A stretch of 64,000 nt of DNA. Origin: Leuctra nigra (Eukaryota > Arthropoda > Insecta > Plecoptera > Leuctridae). The notes under the pieces were generated by a model. That model was not told the origin of the DNA and searched no databases. It worked only from the letters and a program-made list of their open reading frames with translations. This document shows positions 12,301 through 22,287 of this stretch, one piece after another (position 1 is the stretch's first letter; each line of letters starts with the position of its first letter). The translations under genes and the position numbers were made by a program. The stretch spans positions 11,932,316 through 11,996,315 of the forward strand of contig OW203768.1 of NCBI GenBank assembly GCA_934045905.1, in the 5' to 3' direction.

Positions 12301-13558
12301 TGAGTGGCCTGCTTCCGCCCTTCCTGCATACCGCGTGTGCAGTTGAGGGTGGGTTGGTCAGTTGTCTCTTGCCATTCAGCGCGTGTTGTTTTTATTCTCT
12401 CGTGAAAGAATGTTTCCACGCAAAAAAATAATAATCCCGCCGTGGAGACGAAGTGAATTGTGGAAAGTTTTCGAGTTTGAAGTGAACATTACGGGCAACA
12501 TTGCTAAAGGATGTTGAATGCAGACAATGTTACCTATGCTTCACGGGATATATTCCGGCAACAAGTCTAATAAAACCATGAATTTGCAACTGGATTTGCA
12601 ACGACATTTTTTCATTAATTGTTCCCTTTTACATAAATAAATGCTTGTACGTTATTTGAAATGAAAAAGTTATTTATTTCAATCATTTCCTCGTCATTTG
12701 TTGCCGCGAGGGGGGTGTGAGAGGGACATCTCTAGCGCTGGAACATGGCCTTGGGCAGACGCAATTGCAGTGTTGCCACATTTCGCCGTAATTATTTCGA
12801 TGTGGCCCATTATTACGATGTCAAAATTATTTCGATGTCGAAATTATTTCGATTTGATGTCGAAATCTTCAGTTTGACATCGATTTAGCAAATCAAATCG
12901 AATCCCAACCCTATTTTTTACCATTTAAAATTGGCGAAAAGTACCTTGGTACACTATTTATATTGTGAATCTTTTTAGAAATTCGTCAAAAACATAAGAA
13001 TATTATAATGTCAAAATTATCGTAAAAAACGCTCGATAAAAAAATTAAACATCAATGAAATGGTTTGACTTTGACTCTTCAATGCATCATCCTTTCGTAT
13101 ATCATTGCCAGATTGGTACATTTTGTATAAAGATTAAAGTAATTTCATCTAAAAATACTTCTAAGAAGAGATTTCTCTTCATACCTCTGTCCTTTATCTT
13201 TTTTTTGCCAGGACATTTCGTTACGTATTCGCCGAAAATTGGATCAACGACACCCTTAATAAAAAAAACATATAAGTAAAAACTTTCATTCTAAGAACAA
13301 TCTATTTCCTCAGGACTGGGACACGAACATTTCTGGACGAGCGGCACCGACCAGGCTGACGAGGGCACCTTCTTCTGGATGGCGACAGGACGTCCTGTAA
13401 CCTTCACCAACTGGAACACCGGCGAGCCCAACAACTTCCGGTACGAGAACGGGGAAGAGGAACACTGTCTGGAGCTCTGGAACAGGGACGGCAAAGGACT
13501 TAAGTGGAATGATACTCCCTGTTCGTTCGAGACATTCTTCGTGTGTGAAGTGGTGTGA
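6302..13558 (+). CDS. C-type lectin, last three coding exons (5' end not found)
   Basis: Probably a secreted carbohydrate-binding protein of the insect C-type lectin family. Three exons join in phase: 6302-6417, 11613-11721 and 13314-13558 (TGA 13556-13558), all with AG/GT borders. The product reads through YYLGIFFKANWYRAAQYC, HLASINSQEEND, GEPNN, HCLELW, LKWNDTPC and FFVCEVV, in the order of a complete long-form lectin fold. The four canonical cysteines are in AAQYC, EEHC, TPC and FVC. EPN plus WND is the calcium-dependent mannose-type site, so mannose or GlcNAc binding is expected from family knowledge; EPN is seen directly. An extra N-terminal ECTNC pair precedes the domain. The first visible exon starts in phase 1, so at least one upstream exon, presumably with the signal peptide, is missing; I could not place it in 1-6301. 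Introns are 5.2 and 1.6 kb. A hAT-like element (12116-12913) lies in the second intron. Confidence 0.9.
6797..7160. repeat. Degenerate GAGCGAGCG-family copy
   Basis: Shares GGAGCGTCACTACGGTACTC, the TTTGCCTGCACTGCCCAG block and the GATTGGTT and ACCAACATTTTAGG motifs with the fuller copies at 16540-17873 and 30697-31629. The right end is missing. Confidence 0.5.
7161..8092. other. Intron of the lectin gene, no gene recognised
   Basis: Contains a 102-codon open frame on the minus strand (7369-7677) with no recognisable domain, and a poly-C tract at 7786-7797 between stretches rich in CCCCC. Neither is supported as a gene. Confidence 0.35.
8093..8358 (+). repeat. tRNA-derived SINE, longest copy
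   Basis: Begins with a tRNA-like head: TGGCTGAGATGG as A box, CCCGGGTTCGATTGGCC as B box. The body carries GGCCACGACCGCTTCC and ends with CGCCATTAGCCTCGCTGCAG, GCAACGTTAAGCCCCAG and an A-run. 3' parts recur at 9230-9327, 25803-25970, 36310-36770 (interrupted) and 52655-52757. No protein is encoded; such elements depend on a LINE for mobility. Confidence 0.8.
9003..9219. mobile_element. Inverted-repeat MITE, CTCAGAGGTAG ends
   Basis: The left end ATCTGTACATCAGAGGTAGA pairs with a right end that reads GATACTGTACCTCAGAGGTA on the other strand. A second copy at 26075 onward shares the inner GAGAATACTTCAAT segment in inverted orientation. Confidence 0.6.
9230..9327 (+). repeat. SINE 3' fragment
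   Basis: Matches the body of the 8093-8358 SINE from ACCACGACCGCCTCC through AGCCTAGTTGCA to AAAACCCAG, with small deletions. Confidence 0.6.
9612..10169. mobile_element. 558-bp element with about 40-bp inverted ends
   Basis: The left end (GGGTGGCGCAAGAAAACTCC then CCCTGTTTGAAAGATCACT) mirrors the right end, which on the other strand reads AGGTGACGCAAAAAAATCCC then CTGTTTGAGTGGTCACT. No coding content; the target duplication is not resolved. Confidence 0.65.
10460..10489. repeat. Perfect short palindrome
   Basis: AAGATACCTACTCT and its exact complement AGAGTAGGTATCTT are separated by GA: 14-bp arms. A TTTATC microsatellite follows directly. Confidence 0.8.
10486..10530. repeat. (TTTATC)n microsatellite
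   Basis: About seven imperfect six-base units of CTTTAT/TTTATC. Confidence 0.8.
10531..11612. other. Lectin intron, nothing further recognised
   Basis: AT-rich. A 70-codon frame at 11309-11521 has no recognisable product. Confidence 0.35.
11887..12075. mobile_element. Hairpin MITE, TTACACGG/TTCTGTGTCACA family
   Basis: Starts GCCTGTATTACACGGTGCAA and ends with the inverted counterpart near TTGACGTTGTACAAGAAG. Inner arms ACTTCTGTGTCACA and TGTGACACAGAAGTGTG are complementary. Related to 2970-3158. Confidence 0.6.
12116..12913. mobile_element. hAT-like non-autonomous element, perfect 8-bp duplication
   Basis: The termini TAGGGTTGGGA and TCCCAACCCTA are flanked on both sides by TTTTTTAC (12108-12115 and 12914-12921). 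The subterminal parts are rich in ATTTCGATGTCGAA and CATCGAT repeats. The middle contains a decayed reading frame with a cysteine pair (VECRQC) after a SELWKVFEFE-like stretch, reminiscent of a BED zinc finger of hAT transposases. The 8-bp duplication and the TAGGG ends fit the hAT superfamily. Confidence 0.85.
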
Positions 13559-13965
13559 AGTGACAGTGTGACAATGTGACAGTTTGAAGTTGTTGGTAAT
13601 CTTGTCATTGGACGTGTTTTATGTTCGAATCGTGTTTGTTTTGCATGTTACATATTTGATTCAATATCTACAGATGAGCTAAACAAACGATTTTGAAAAG
13701 CAAGTTACACATTCCTTTCCATTCCATTTCCTTTGATCTTCGTGAATCGCGATTCAGTGGTGGCAAAATATAAAACTAGTTTTAAAACGTTCCAAAACTA
13801 TTCAAATTTAAAAAATTTCCAGGCTTATCATTGGAGTGTTGTGTTAGAAGGCCACGAAAAAATAAAATTTCAAAAATAAGTAATTTTGGAACGTTTTTGC
13901 TGCATGTTTCAAATGCAATGTATAACAAGATGGATTTTGGAATAAGAGGGGTTTCAAAATGGACG

Positions 13966-14082
13966 CACCTATTCCACAACGACAACGAAATCATTTCGGC
14001 CTGAAATCATTTCAGATGTTATCCTTATGGCCGTGAAATGATTTCAGACCGAAATGATTAATTTTTGTTTGAGAATAGCCGG
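13966..14082. mobile_element. Hairpin MITE with CTTATGGCCGTGA core
   Basis: Its arms GAAATCATTTCGGCCTGAAA and CGTGAAATGATTTCAGACCG pair. The tip reads GTTATCCTTATGGCCGTGAA, as in 2617-2756, and the ends also carry CCTATTC/GAATAG. The arms are otherwise unrelated to that copy. Confidence 0.65.
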
Positions 14083-15094
14083 GCCAGAAGGTCGGGGATG
14101 TATTTTTGTATTCTGTTTATCATTTAGTTCAGTCTAATTTCTAAATTTTGATATTATGTAGATTGCTATTCTACACAGGCTGTCATTGTTGTAAACGTAT
14201 GAAATTAATTATGTAACTTGTAAAACATGTAAACCCCGTTTTGTTTACTCTGGCCAATTCAATCACGTTTTAAAAGCAAGTACCGTAATTTAGTGGTAAA
14301 AACACTCATATTGTGGGTAGTTAATTGCAGAGAAACTTGGTAATTAAACAATTTGAATTGGTCAGCGTCGACGGGTATACGAGGGAAGAGAAAATATAAT
14401 CTAGGTACCCTAAATATGTTCCATATTGGGATACAAGCGTATTCGGTTCTAATAGTTTTTAAAGTGTCAAAAGTCCACATTGAAATTCAGTAAACCGCCA
14501 CCGGAGTAATTAAGCTTTCTTGCTTCTAAGGTGAACTTTTGACAACCTAAAAAGAAGATGGAGCCTTTTTAGTAGATTCTATTCCCCTTTTCTCGTGGTG
14601 CAAATAGTAGTTTGAGAGAAGACTTTGCGACGTAATCCAAATGCCAGTGCTGAGCTCGTACTTATAAGTTGTATTTTTATCGTGAGCTCGTAATAAAAGA
14701 ATAAAAATGAATTCGAGTGTTGCAATTAATAATCAGTAGTTCCATAAAGACCGGATTACATGGAAGAAATAATGAAGAAAAAAGAATAATGCATATTATA
14801 TTGAAGATTACAATGAGTAAAGACAATTATAGAATATCTGTTCAAACATGTTTTATTAGTTACAAGTTTGTACTTGATTGTGTTTGATTGAAAATATTGT
14901 CATTTACCTTGTCATTCGTCTTCATACATTATGACGACTTTTTGCCGCCAGTATAAAGAAGTCTAACTTCACGCTTCATTTAACTTTGGCGTAAAATAGT
15001 GTTGAATTTGCGACAATTTTTAATATTAGGGAATATGCAAAAGCTTTTTTTTTAAAGCGGTTGAAGTACAAGTTTTCAAATTAACAAAATAAAT
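14083..15094. other. Region downstream of the lectin gene, nothing certain
   Basis: Contains an ATTCTATTCCCCTTTTCTCG fragment of the MITE family at 35770-36050 near 14575-14600. AATAAA-like hexamers occur but none is clearly the lectin poly(A) signal. Confidence 0.35.
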
Positions 15095-15363
15095 GTTGGT
15101 AAAGCACACTATTTTCAAACTCAAAAGGGTAAAGTTTCATTCATAAATACGACATTTAAATTGCAGTGGACATTTTGGCGAGAAAATAGTATTTATTGTA
15201 ACCATGGCAACATCATTGTTGGTAAATAAAAATTACGTCACTCGTTAGGAAATGTCAGGAATACTCTTTTTCCGTCAAAATGTCAACTGATTTAAGATTT
15301 CATATTTATGAATGAAAATTTAGACTTTTGAGTGTAAAAATAGTATGTCATACCATACCAACA
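15095..15363. mobile_element. Foldback element
   Basis: Left (GTTGGTAAAGCACACTATTT, AAACTCAAAAGGGTAAAG, TTTCATTCATAAATACGA) and right halves (complement of CACTCAAAAGTCTAAAT and TTCATTCATAAATATGA) are imperfect inverted copies ending in ACCATACCAAC. Confidence 0.5.
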
Positions 15364-16539
15364 ATTATGTTGTTATTTTGAATTTTTTTACAAAAATGTT
15401 GCTTATTCCCTTTTTGATATTCAGAAGTAAATGAAGGGCCCTTCAAATAGTAAATCTTTGCTATAAATGATTTGCTCCGAAAGATTATCAATCCACAGCC
15501 TTCACCTCTGACGTCGACGATGAACTAAAATAGAATCATTTGAAGGCGGTGAATCAGATTATTCAAATATTAACTATATTTGTTTTTAGTTTTGATTTTG
15601 TATTGTAAGTGTCTTCAGTATTGGACCTTGTGAATTTGTGTAGAACCCAGTGAACTGAATATCCGAAGTAATACAAAAACAATGTCTAAATATATTGTCA
15701 AAACTTTTGAGATTTTTACCATTCATTGCAATAAGAAAAATTATTATCATATCAATATCTTGATCCAATATGAGACCTAAATGCAATATTTTTTGTTAAA
15801 AATATTTATATTTTAGATCAAATCATTGCCTCTCACAAGTGTTGGTACAAAATTTGTGTTTTAAAGATTATGTAAAAAAAATGTTATGTTGAAACGAGAA
15901 ATTCTTATTTTTCTGATTGTAAATGGTGAAATTGGTTCAAAAGTAATTACAATATCAAATTCATCGTTAGATTTTATTTTGGTATATACAGCCACCCTTC
16001 TTCCATGTTATTTTTCTTCAGTCATTACACATAACAGAAAAGTTAGAAACAAGATATTGAAATACTGTTCATATGGCACACAAAGAACAAACAAACAAAG
16101 AATGTTGGGAATTGTCAGCTGTTTCACAATTTGGAATGATATTTGTTGATCAAATAATCATTTTCATGATTCAGGGCATCATACTCTTACGAATAGTAAT
16201 GTTTAGATAATAGTTAATTGTAATGTATTTTTAATAATAATAAAACTATTTTAAATACTCGGCCACGTCTTTTGATTTTGATAATTTCCAAATATTTTCC
16301 TATTCAAAGTTTTTTGCAATATCACGCAAAACAATTAATTAACATATAAAATTAATTTTCCAGCTAAACTAGTCTTGAATAGATACATGCGTGTTTGGTA
16401 CGAAGATTACAGCAGTCATTCAGATTCAGATTTATTTCCATTCACATTTTAAAAAATGCATTGACCCTTGAGATGAGAACTATAAAGTCCTCTTCCAGTA
16501 GGGTATTATGGAAGTTACATTAAAGTATTAATGTGTTAA
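15364..16539. other. AT-rich intergenic sequence
   Basis: No gene, RNA or bounded element recognised. The short frames at 15586-15786 and 15886-16149 lack coding character. Confidence 0.35.
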
Positions 16540-17873
16540 TTGAGCGAGCGAAGCGAGCGTCTCCATTTGGCTCTTTTGGCACGGACCTCTGTTTTTTTTT
16601 TTGTTTGTTTTTTTTTTTTTCTGTTACTGACGATATACAGGTCAGAGTTTTTCTTCGATCGAGCTGAAATTTTGCACACATGTACGTAACATTTCTGATT
16701 GTTGCAGACCCTAATTTTTTTGAAATCCATTGATTGGTTCAAATTTAAAACAAATTAACTTTCGATTGGTTGTTTTGATCAAATTGAAATTTTGACAAGT
16801 CATTACCCCCAACATTGTACCCAATCAAACAAAGTTTCAGCCAAATCCTCCCATTGGTTAAAATTTAAAACCATCTTTCCTGTGTTTTTAGAAATTTAAA
16901 CTATAACCGATTGAACGATCAACTTATAACTTCGCATGATGGTTGGGTCCAACATTATCTGCATTTTTGACAATTTTCATACTAATCTGTGTTTAAATCC
17001 AAACGTTATTGACATTTTACGGACTATTAGCGTGTTGGCTGTCAAATTCACGGCGACTTCGACTCTTCAGTTCAAGGCAAGGTAGTTAGAGCAGAAACTT
17101 TCAAACGCAAATGAAACTGATAATGACCGTTCAACAGTCGATCTGATATTGTGTAGACACACTTATATCATATGAGTGGTCTCAGGTATATTTTTTGAAG
17201 GAGATCCTGTGATTTTTGAAAATTAACACGGAACAGTTCAATCATAAAGGTTCAATTGATCAACTTAAAGCTTTGCATCGTTATTTGGACCAATATTTTA
17301 GGAATGTTTTGAGATTTCTATACAAATCTGTGGCGAAATTTTAGAATTATTGGCTTTTAATGACATTTTCGATAGACAGAATTTCGGTTCGAGGTGTTGC
17401 GCGTATCCGTGCTCGCTCATCAACGCGTTACTCAGATTCATTGGTTAAAATTTAAATAAATATCTCCTGATAGGCTGAAAAATGAAAACGGTCTTCGATA
17501 ATTCTGATCAAACTCATATTTTGCATGATCATTAAGACCAATATTGTCTCTTATTTTACAAAATTTCATCCCAATCAGTTAAGAACGTATGAAGTTATTT
17601 ACATTTTTAATATCTGTCAGTAATGAAGTATCGAAATGAATGTTTTCCAGTGCCAATTGAAAATTGATTCTGATTTGCTTTATGAACCAGGTGCTTAGAT
17701 GCTATTTTAAAGTTTCGATGAAAAGCATACACTTTTAAGTTGATATCATAATCAATTCCATATGGATGTATATGTTTTCTGTGCGTTGTGTACGCATTTC
17801 CGGTTCGAGAATTTGCACGTACCCGTGCTCGCTCATCAACGCGTTACACTGAGCGTTTTCCTAGTGTATTCTC
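16540..17873. mobile_element. GAGCGAGCG-family element, longest copy
   Basis: The left end TGAGCGAGCGAAGCGAGCG is followed within 60 bp by T-rich/TTTG tracts. The body is several diverged units with GATTGGTTNAAATTTAAAACC and ACTTNGCATGNTNGTTGG. The right end GTGCTCGCTCATCAACGCG ... GAGCGTTTTCCTA is present twice (near 17410-17430 and 17825-17873), suggesting an internal duplication. No coding frame. GAGCGAGC against GCTCGCTC makes short inverted termini. I cannot assign the class. Confidence 0.6.
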
Positions 17874-18247
17874 ATATTGCATTATTATTATCTATTGCTA
17901 AGAAGAAATTTAATGAGGCAAATTAATGTTTACCAAAACAAAATCCACTCTAGAGTCAAGTCAAATAACCCCGAGTAGTTCAGCCGATTTCGCGGGTTTT
18001 TAGCACAGCCTTCTACCACTACGGTCTGAAACGAAGAAAGGCGAGCGAGAGTGTAGCAAGCTTAAAGAAGGCAGTGGTTTTTAGATTCGAATCTAACCTA
18101 ACCTAGAGGACAGTCAAGCTTTGTGCTAAAATTGACATCATCATCTTCAATAGTTTCCGTTTTATTCCTGTTCATTATTCAAAATAATAATCATTTTCAT
18201 TTAGGTCTTTTCAATATAACCAGTAAACCCGCAAAGTTGTGCAGGGC
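17874..18247 (+). promoter_or_regulatory. Upstream region of the ZNFX1-domain gene
   Basis: Presumed promoter and 5' UTR. TTTCATTTAG at 18195-18204 could be a splice acceptor for a leader exon. AACCTAACCT near 18095-18110 is only two TTAGG-type units. Nothing else is firm. Confidence 0.3.
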
Positions 18248-21200
18248 ATGGCATCTTACGACAACGATCTACAATTCTCGGACCTCAGATATCAGATTCG
18301 GAACAAGCGATCCGCATCAAACGAAGATTATCCACCGGGAAAGAGGCAGAGTATGGATTGGGTTAGCGTTGAAAGACCAGATGATCGTTCGACATCTCTT
18401 CAGTTTAACCAGTCTAGAGATGAACCATTTGAAATCGGTGGAGAATGGTTCCAAGCAAGAGTCAACGACATAAATTTTAACGAAGAAGATAAAAGGAATT
18501 CGTATTTTGACGAAATGAGCAGTCACTGGAACGAAAATCAAGGGAGAAGAGAATTTCAATCTGGAGGGGATTTTGGTAGGCACATGGGAGAATCCAGGAA
18601 CCATGATGTTGGACGTGGATTTGCCAATGATCGTTACAGCCCTGAAAGATACCCATCGAGGAATGAGGATTTTCAAGGCAATGACCAAGGTAACAGAGGT
18701 TACCAAGAAGACAGAAGAAGCGATGATTATAGATATCACAGAGAAAGAAGTGACCAAAGTCAAATAAGAGTTGACAGATATGATGCGGAAGAATACCCAA
18801 TAGGAGCAGATAATCGTAATTATGATCGTACTGATAATAAAGATTTTCAAAGCCGCAACGAAGGCCCAAGTAATAATACTTTGCTTGGACGAAGACAAGA
18901 ATTTCAATCTCACGAAAGGCAGAAACAAGGCCGTAACAATGATTTCAGGACAGATGTTGACAGATTCAGAACAGAACAAGGAAATCACAACTATGGCAAC
19001 TTCGGTAATGCTTTGATTCACACGGATGATGAGAGAAATCGGTTTGAGGATAAAGTCAGAGGTGGTTTTCAAGCTAGCAGGGCCCAAGGTTTTCAAAATT
19101 CAAACAAAAAAATGAAACGCAAAAACCACTTGGAAAGACTACAAAGATTCAGAGAAGAAAGAAACAAGGCCGAACCAAGGCATACAAACATTGAAGTGCC
19201 TACAGTGGTACCCAAAAATGTGGCTGCTCAGAAAAAACCTCAAGGTCAAAATAAAGTAATCCGTGGTATTAAGGCTCGCAACAACAAGCCATTGGCTTCC
19301 TTTAGGGACGGTGTGCGAGTGCTTGGGAAAGTGCGGAAGTACCGCTGGCTTGGAGCATGGAGCAGGATAAATAATCCGAAGGAGCTTGTCCACCTAATGG
19401 CCGACCCGGATTACGGATTCTTTGAGATGTTGGAGGAAGATAGTTGGCTGGGGCACGACAAGGTCATTATGATCATCCAAACACTGCGGAATGTGAGTAG
19501 GATGTTGTTTCATTACTGGAATGGTTGCAAGAAAATAACCTGGCATGTGTGTGTCATGTATGTACTATTATGTTTTTGTCCCAAATTATGGTAAAATACC
19601 TAGAAGCACTCTATTTTTTATTAATTGATTTGCACATGTACTTTTCCATAAGATTTCAGTAGGATAGGACATTTTAATACTTTTTTACACATTAAAAACA
19701 TCAATTGTGAGTTAAAAGTGTTGAAATATTGGTTTAGAAGTGTGTACATGTATATTAGCCTAGATATTAGGTAGGTACCTGTATATTTTTGTGTGTAATA
19801 ATAATGGATTTTTTGATTTGATTTTGATTAGCTTTAATTAGAATAATTTGATTTTGATTTTTGATTAGCTATTACAGTACATTTTTCTACATCAAACTCA
19901 CTGGATAGGACTACAATTACAAGCTAGGTACCTACAATTTATGTTAGGTATTGATTTTTGATTTTTTGATAAACCATCAAGTTATTTTGACATGAATGAG
20001 GTATTTAAACTGGGTGATGTCCTCGACATGGACAATTTCCGCAGTGTATAACTCAGCAGAGTGCTATCAAGAATTATCTTGAAGTGGGGACATAAAGGGT
20101 GACCATGACTTCAATCAATAGGGTCAGCGTTGTTGTCCTCACAACTTTAAAGCTAGGGTTAGGTACAGAGATTTTAAACGCTTACTAAAATTCACTTATT
20201 TTCCCATCCCTGGATATGGGATGTATCCCCTTGAGTATCTAGACTCTCTAGGTATTATATTTTTCCATTATTGGATATTTTGTTTCTAGATGTGTCCAGG
20301 AAAAACCAGCCCAATGAAACAGGAAGTCCTCCAACAACTTTGCGAGTCGAAGAACTTCCTCAACAAAGTGTCCCGACACTTGTCGTTGTATTACATGGAT
20401 AGGATTGAAAAGCGTCGGCCGATAGCTCTGAAGGTCTTGGACAACATTCTGGTCATCTGCGAGTCGTTCTTCTTGCACATGCCGCGAGGCGGGATCGGTT
20501 TCCTCGCCGTCCTTCTGCAGGCCGTTGTCGGAGCTATGAGCAACCTAAGGGAGTTCCACAACATGGTCATCAGTGAAGAGTTGTCCAAGAAGGTGAGAGT
20601 AAAAGATGTCTCGATGAAAATAGCAGGAAATATTTACTATTAGCTGCTCGCTGTTAACAGCGTTATTCGCTGTTTTTACTATTGTTTTAGCATACTTTTC
20701 CTCTAGAAATCAGGCATACATTTGACCTTGGTTTCAAATCGCTGTCTGTCAAATAGTCTAAAGTTCATTCACGATTAGAATTGCAAGCCGTAATGGCGGC
20801 CGTGTAGATACTACTGTAGTCAAATGAACAATTGTATACCTACATATGAAAATATCAATAGAATAATCCAAAACTATGTATAATACGACTGTAGATGGAA
20901 ATAAATCAATTTGATTGAATTTTTCTAATATTTTTTAATAATAAAAATAGTGTATTTGACATAATTTATACAATTTCAATAATACAAAGAAGAAAGTCTT
21001 GCCATTGACAGGGCAGTGTTCAAGTGACTGACCAATGAACGACGTGATCGACTAAAACGTCAGTGAAATTCTTATCGTGAACGAACTTTACTCCTTTTTT
21101 GCTGGATCTGAAACAAGAAGAAACCCAATGAAATTAATTACGTAAACACAGGTTTTACAGATACACAAACTCTGAATGGAGAGTAGTCAATGTCGTTTAT

Positions 21201-22130
21201 CAGTAAGATTTTGACCAACCTTTGTGATGGGCTGTAGTCTGTACTTACTAGTGATGGCAATTTTCTGAATTTTTTTTTTTTGTAAATTTTCATGAAAATT
21301 TTCATGAAAATTTTCAATGCATTGAAATTTTTTTAAATTACTATTTTTATTGCTTTATTGCACACAATTGTTGATAATATATCTGAAAAAAGCGTAAAAT
21401 CAAAATCAAAATAAAAGTCAAATATAAGCCCAAATCTCAGTTTTTCTTCATTGTAATTTTGGCCAGACTGTAATTTCTACATAGGCGGGAAATTTGAATG
21501 CTGTATTAATGATCATTTTGCACATTTACCACTCAGACAACAACACGCATCATAATAGAGTTCAGTATGCATCCCAAGTATGCCCATACATTTATTTATT
21601 AAATCAAATAAAATTGATTTAAACTTTTTCATAAATTTTCAATTTTTTCAATGGTCATTGAAAATTTTCAATGGTGCCATCACTAGTACTTACACTGCCA
21701 ATTTCGCTGTCCATTGTTCACTCTCCATTCATAGTTTGCATATCTCATTCCCGGTTCTTCAAATGTAGTATCTGTTCCATGCTAATATAAATAATTCTGT
21801 TCATTTCTGTTCGAGGTTGTTTGGACATGTTGCAATTTGAAAAACAAAGGAGGAACTCATTTTGACAAAAAAAAGAGATTTAACTATGAATAGGTACAAT
21901 TGGACCTACAATTGTAATCATCTGATCTGCATTTGTCAAACCAAACGACCTAGTGTAAAATATTGCTGATGATATTTTTATTGTACTAGTTATGTTATAA
22001 ATTTCATATTTTGTATTTACTGATGTAGTTGTTGAATTGCTTGACATCATCTTCTTCTTGCCCGCAGGCGAGTAACCTCACACTGAAGTTGATCGTAAGG
22101 AAGATGAAGAACAACAAGGCGCTGACATAG
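18248..22130 (+). CDS. ZNFX1 N-terminal-domain-like protein, no helicase or zinc fingers
   Basis: Exons 18248-19492, 20290-20592 and 22068-22130 join in phase 0 to give 536 residues; TAG is at 22128-22130. The start is the ATG at 18248 (MASYDNDLQF). The frame is technically open from a GTG at 18239, which I do not use. Residues 1 to about 290 are low-complexity, rich in R, N, D, Q, G and Y, with a basic patch near 286 (KKMKRKNH). Residues about 363-536 are helical: RWLGAWSRINNPKELV, FFEMLEEDSWLG, VLQQLCESKNFLNKVSRHLS and FLAVLLQAVVGAMSNL. That order, including the disordered RNQ-rich lead-in, is like the N-terminus of ZNFX1, an SF1 helicase of small-RNA and antiviral pathways. Homology is inferred from memory, not from a search. 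Nothing of the helicase or NFX1 fingers follows; the protein ends at KNNKALT where ZNFX1 would continue. It may be a partial duplicate that became a gene of its own. A poly(A) signal lies 152 bp after the stop. Confidence 0.62.
19593..20289 (+). other. First intron of the ZNFX1-domain gene (3' part)
   Basis: The intron runs from 19493 to 20289. It contains repeated TTTTTGATTTTGATTAGCT units near 19808-19870 and nothing gene-like. Confidence 0.6.
20761..21088. mobile_element. 328-bp TA-flanked MITE, copy 1
   Basis: The ends AAGTTCATTCACGAT and (inverted) AAGTTCGTTCACGAT are flanked by TA on both sides (20759-20760 and 21089-21090). Length and sequence match the copy at 52094-52421 apart from about three substitutions by eye. 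A TA target points to the Tc1/mariner superfamily. It lies in the second intron of the ZNFX1-domain gene. Confidence 0.85.
21249..21685. mobile_element. hAT-like MITE, TAGTGATGGCAATTTTC ends
   Basis: 437 bp between perfect 8-bp duplications GTACTTAC (21241-21248 and 21686-21693). The termini TAGTGATGGCA and TGCCATCACTA are inverted, and the subterminal parts repeat TTTTCATGAAAATTTTCA. Same family as 26315-26937 and 38690-38944. Confidence 0.88.
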
Positions 22131-22281
22131 AAACGACCGGTCCAGAGAGCATCTTGTACAATGCAATCAGATCTTCATCTGGTTCAGCTTTCGTTCAATC
22201 TCTCGTTATCTTATTTCACTCCAGTGTGTTGATTTCGTGCATGTCCAGTGTTTTCTGTTGACTGTGTGTCCACGACATTAT

Positions 22282-22287
22282 AATAAA
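22282..22287 (+). terminator. Poly(A) signal AATAAA of the ZNFX1-domain gene
   Basis: AATAAA lies 152 bp after the TAG of the three-exon gene and is followed within about 10 bp by a TGTGT element. This is the expected layout of a cleavage and polyadenylation site, and it supports the gene ending here rather than running on into the next one. Confidence 0.6.

Noticed and set aside
18095..18110. AACCTAACCT as a telomeric (TTAGG) tract
   Set aside because: Two units only, expected by chance.
18317..19096. 259-codon open frame on the minus strand, hydrophobic
   Set aside because: It is the antisense of the low-complexity R/N/D/Q-rich coding exon; those codons read backwards give a stop-poor, hydrophobic frame. 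No splice or family support.
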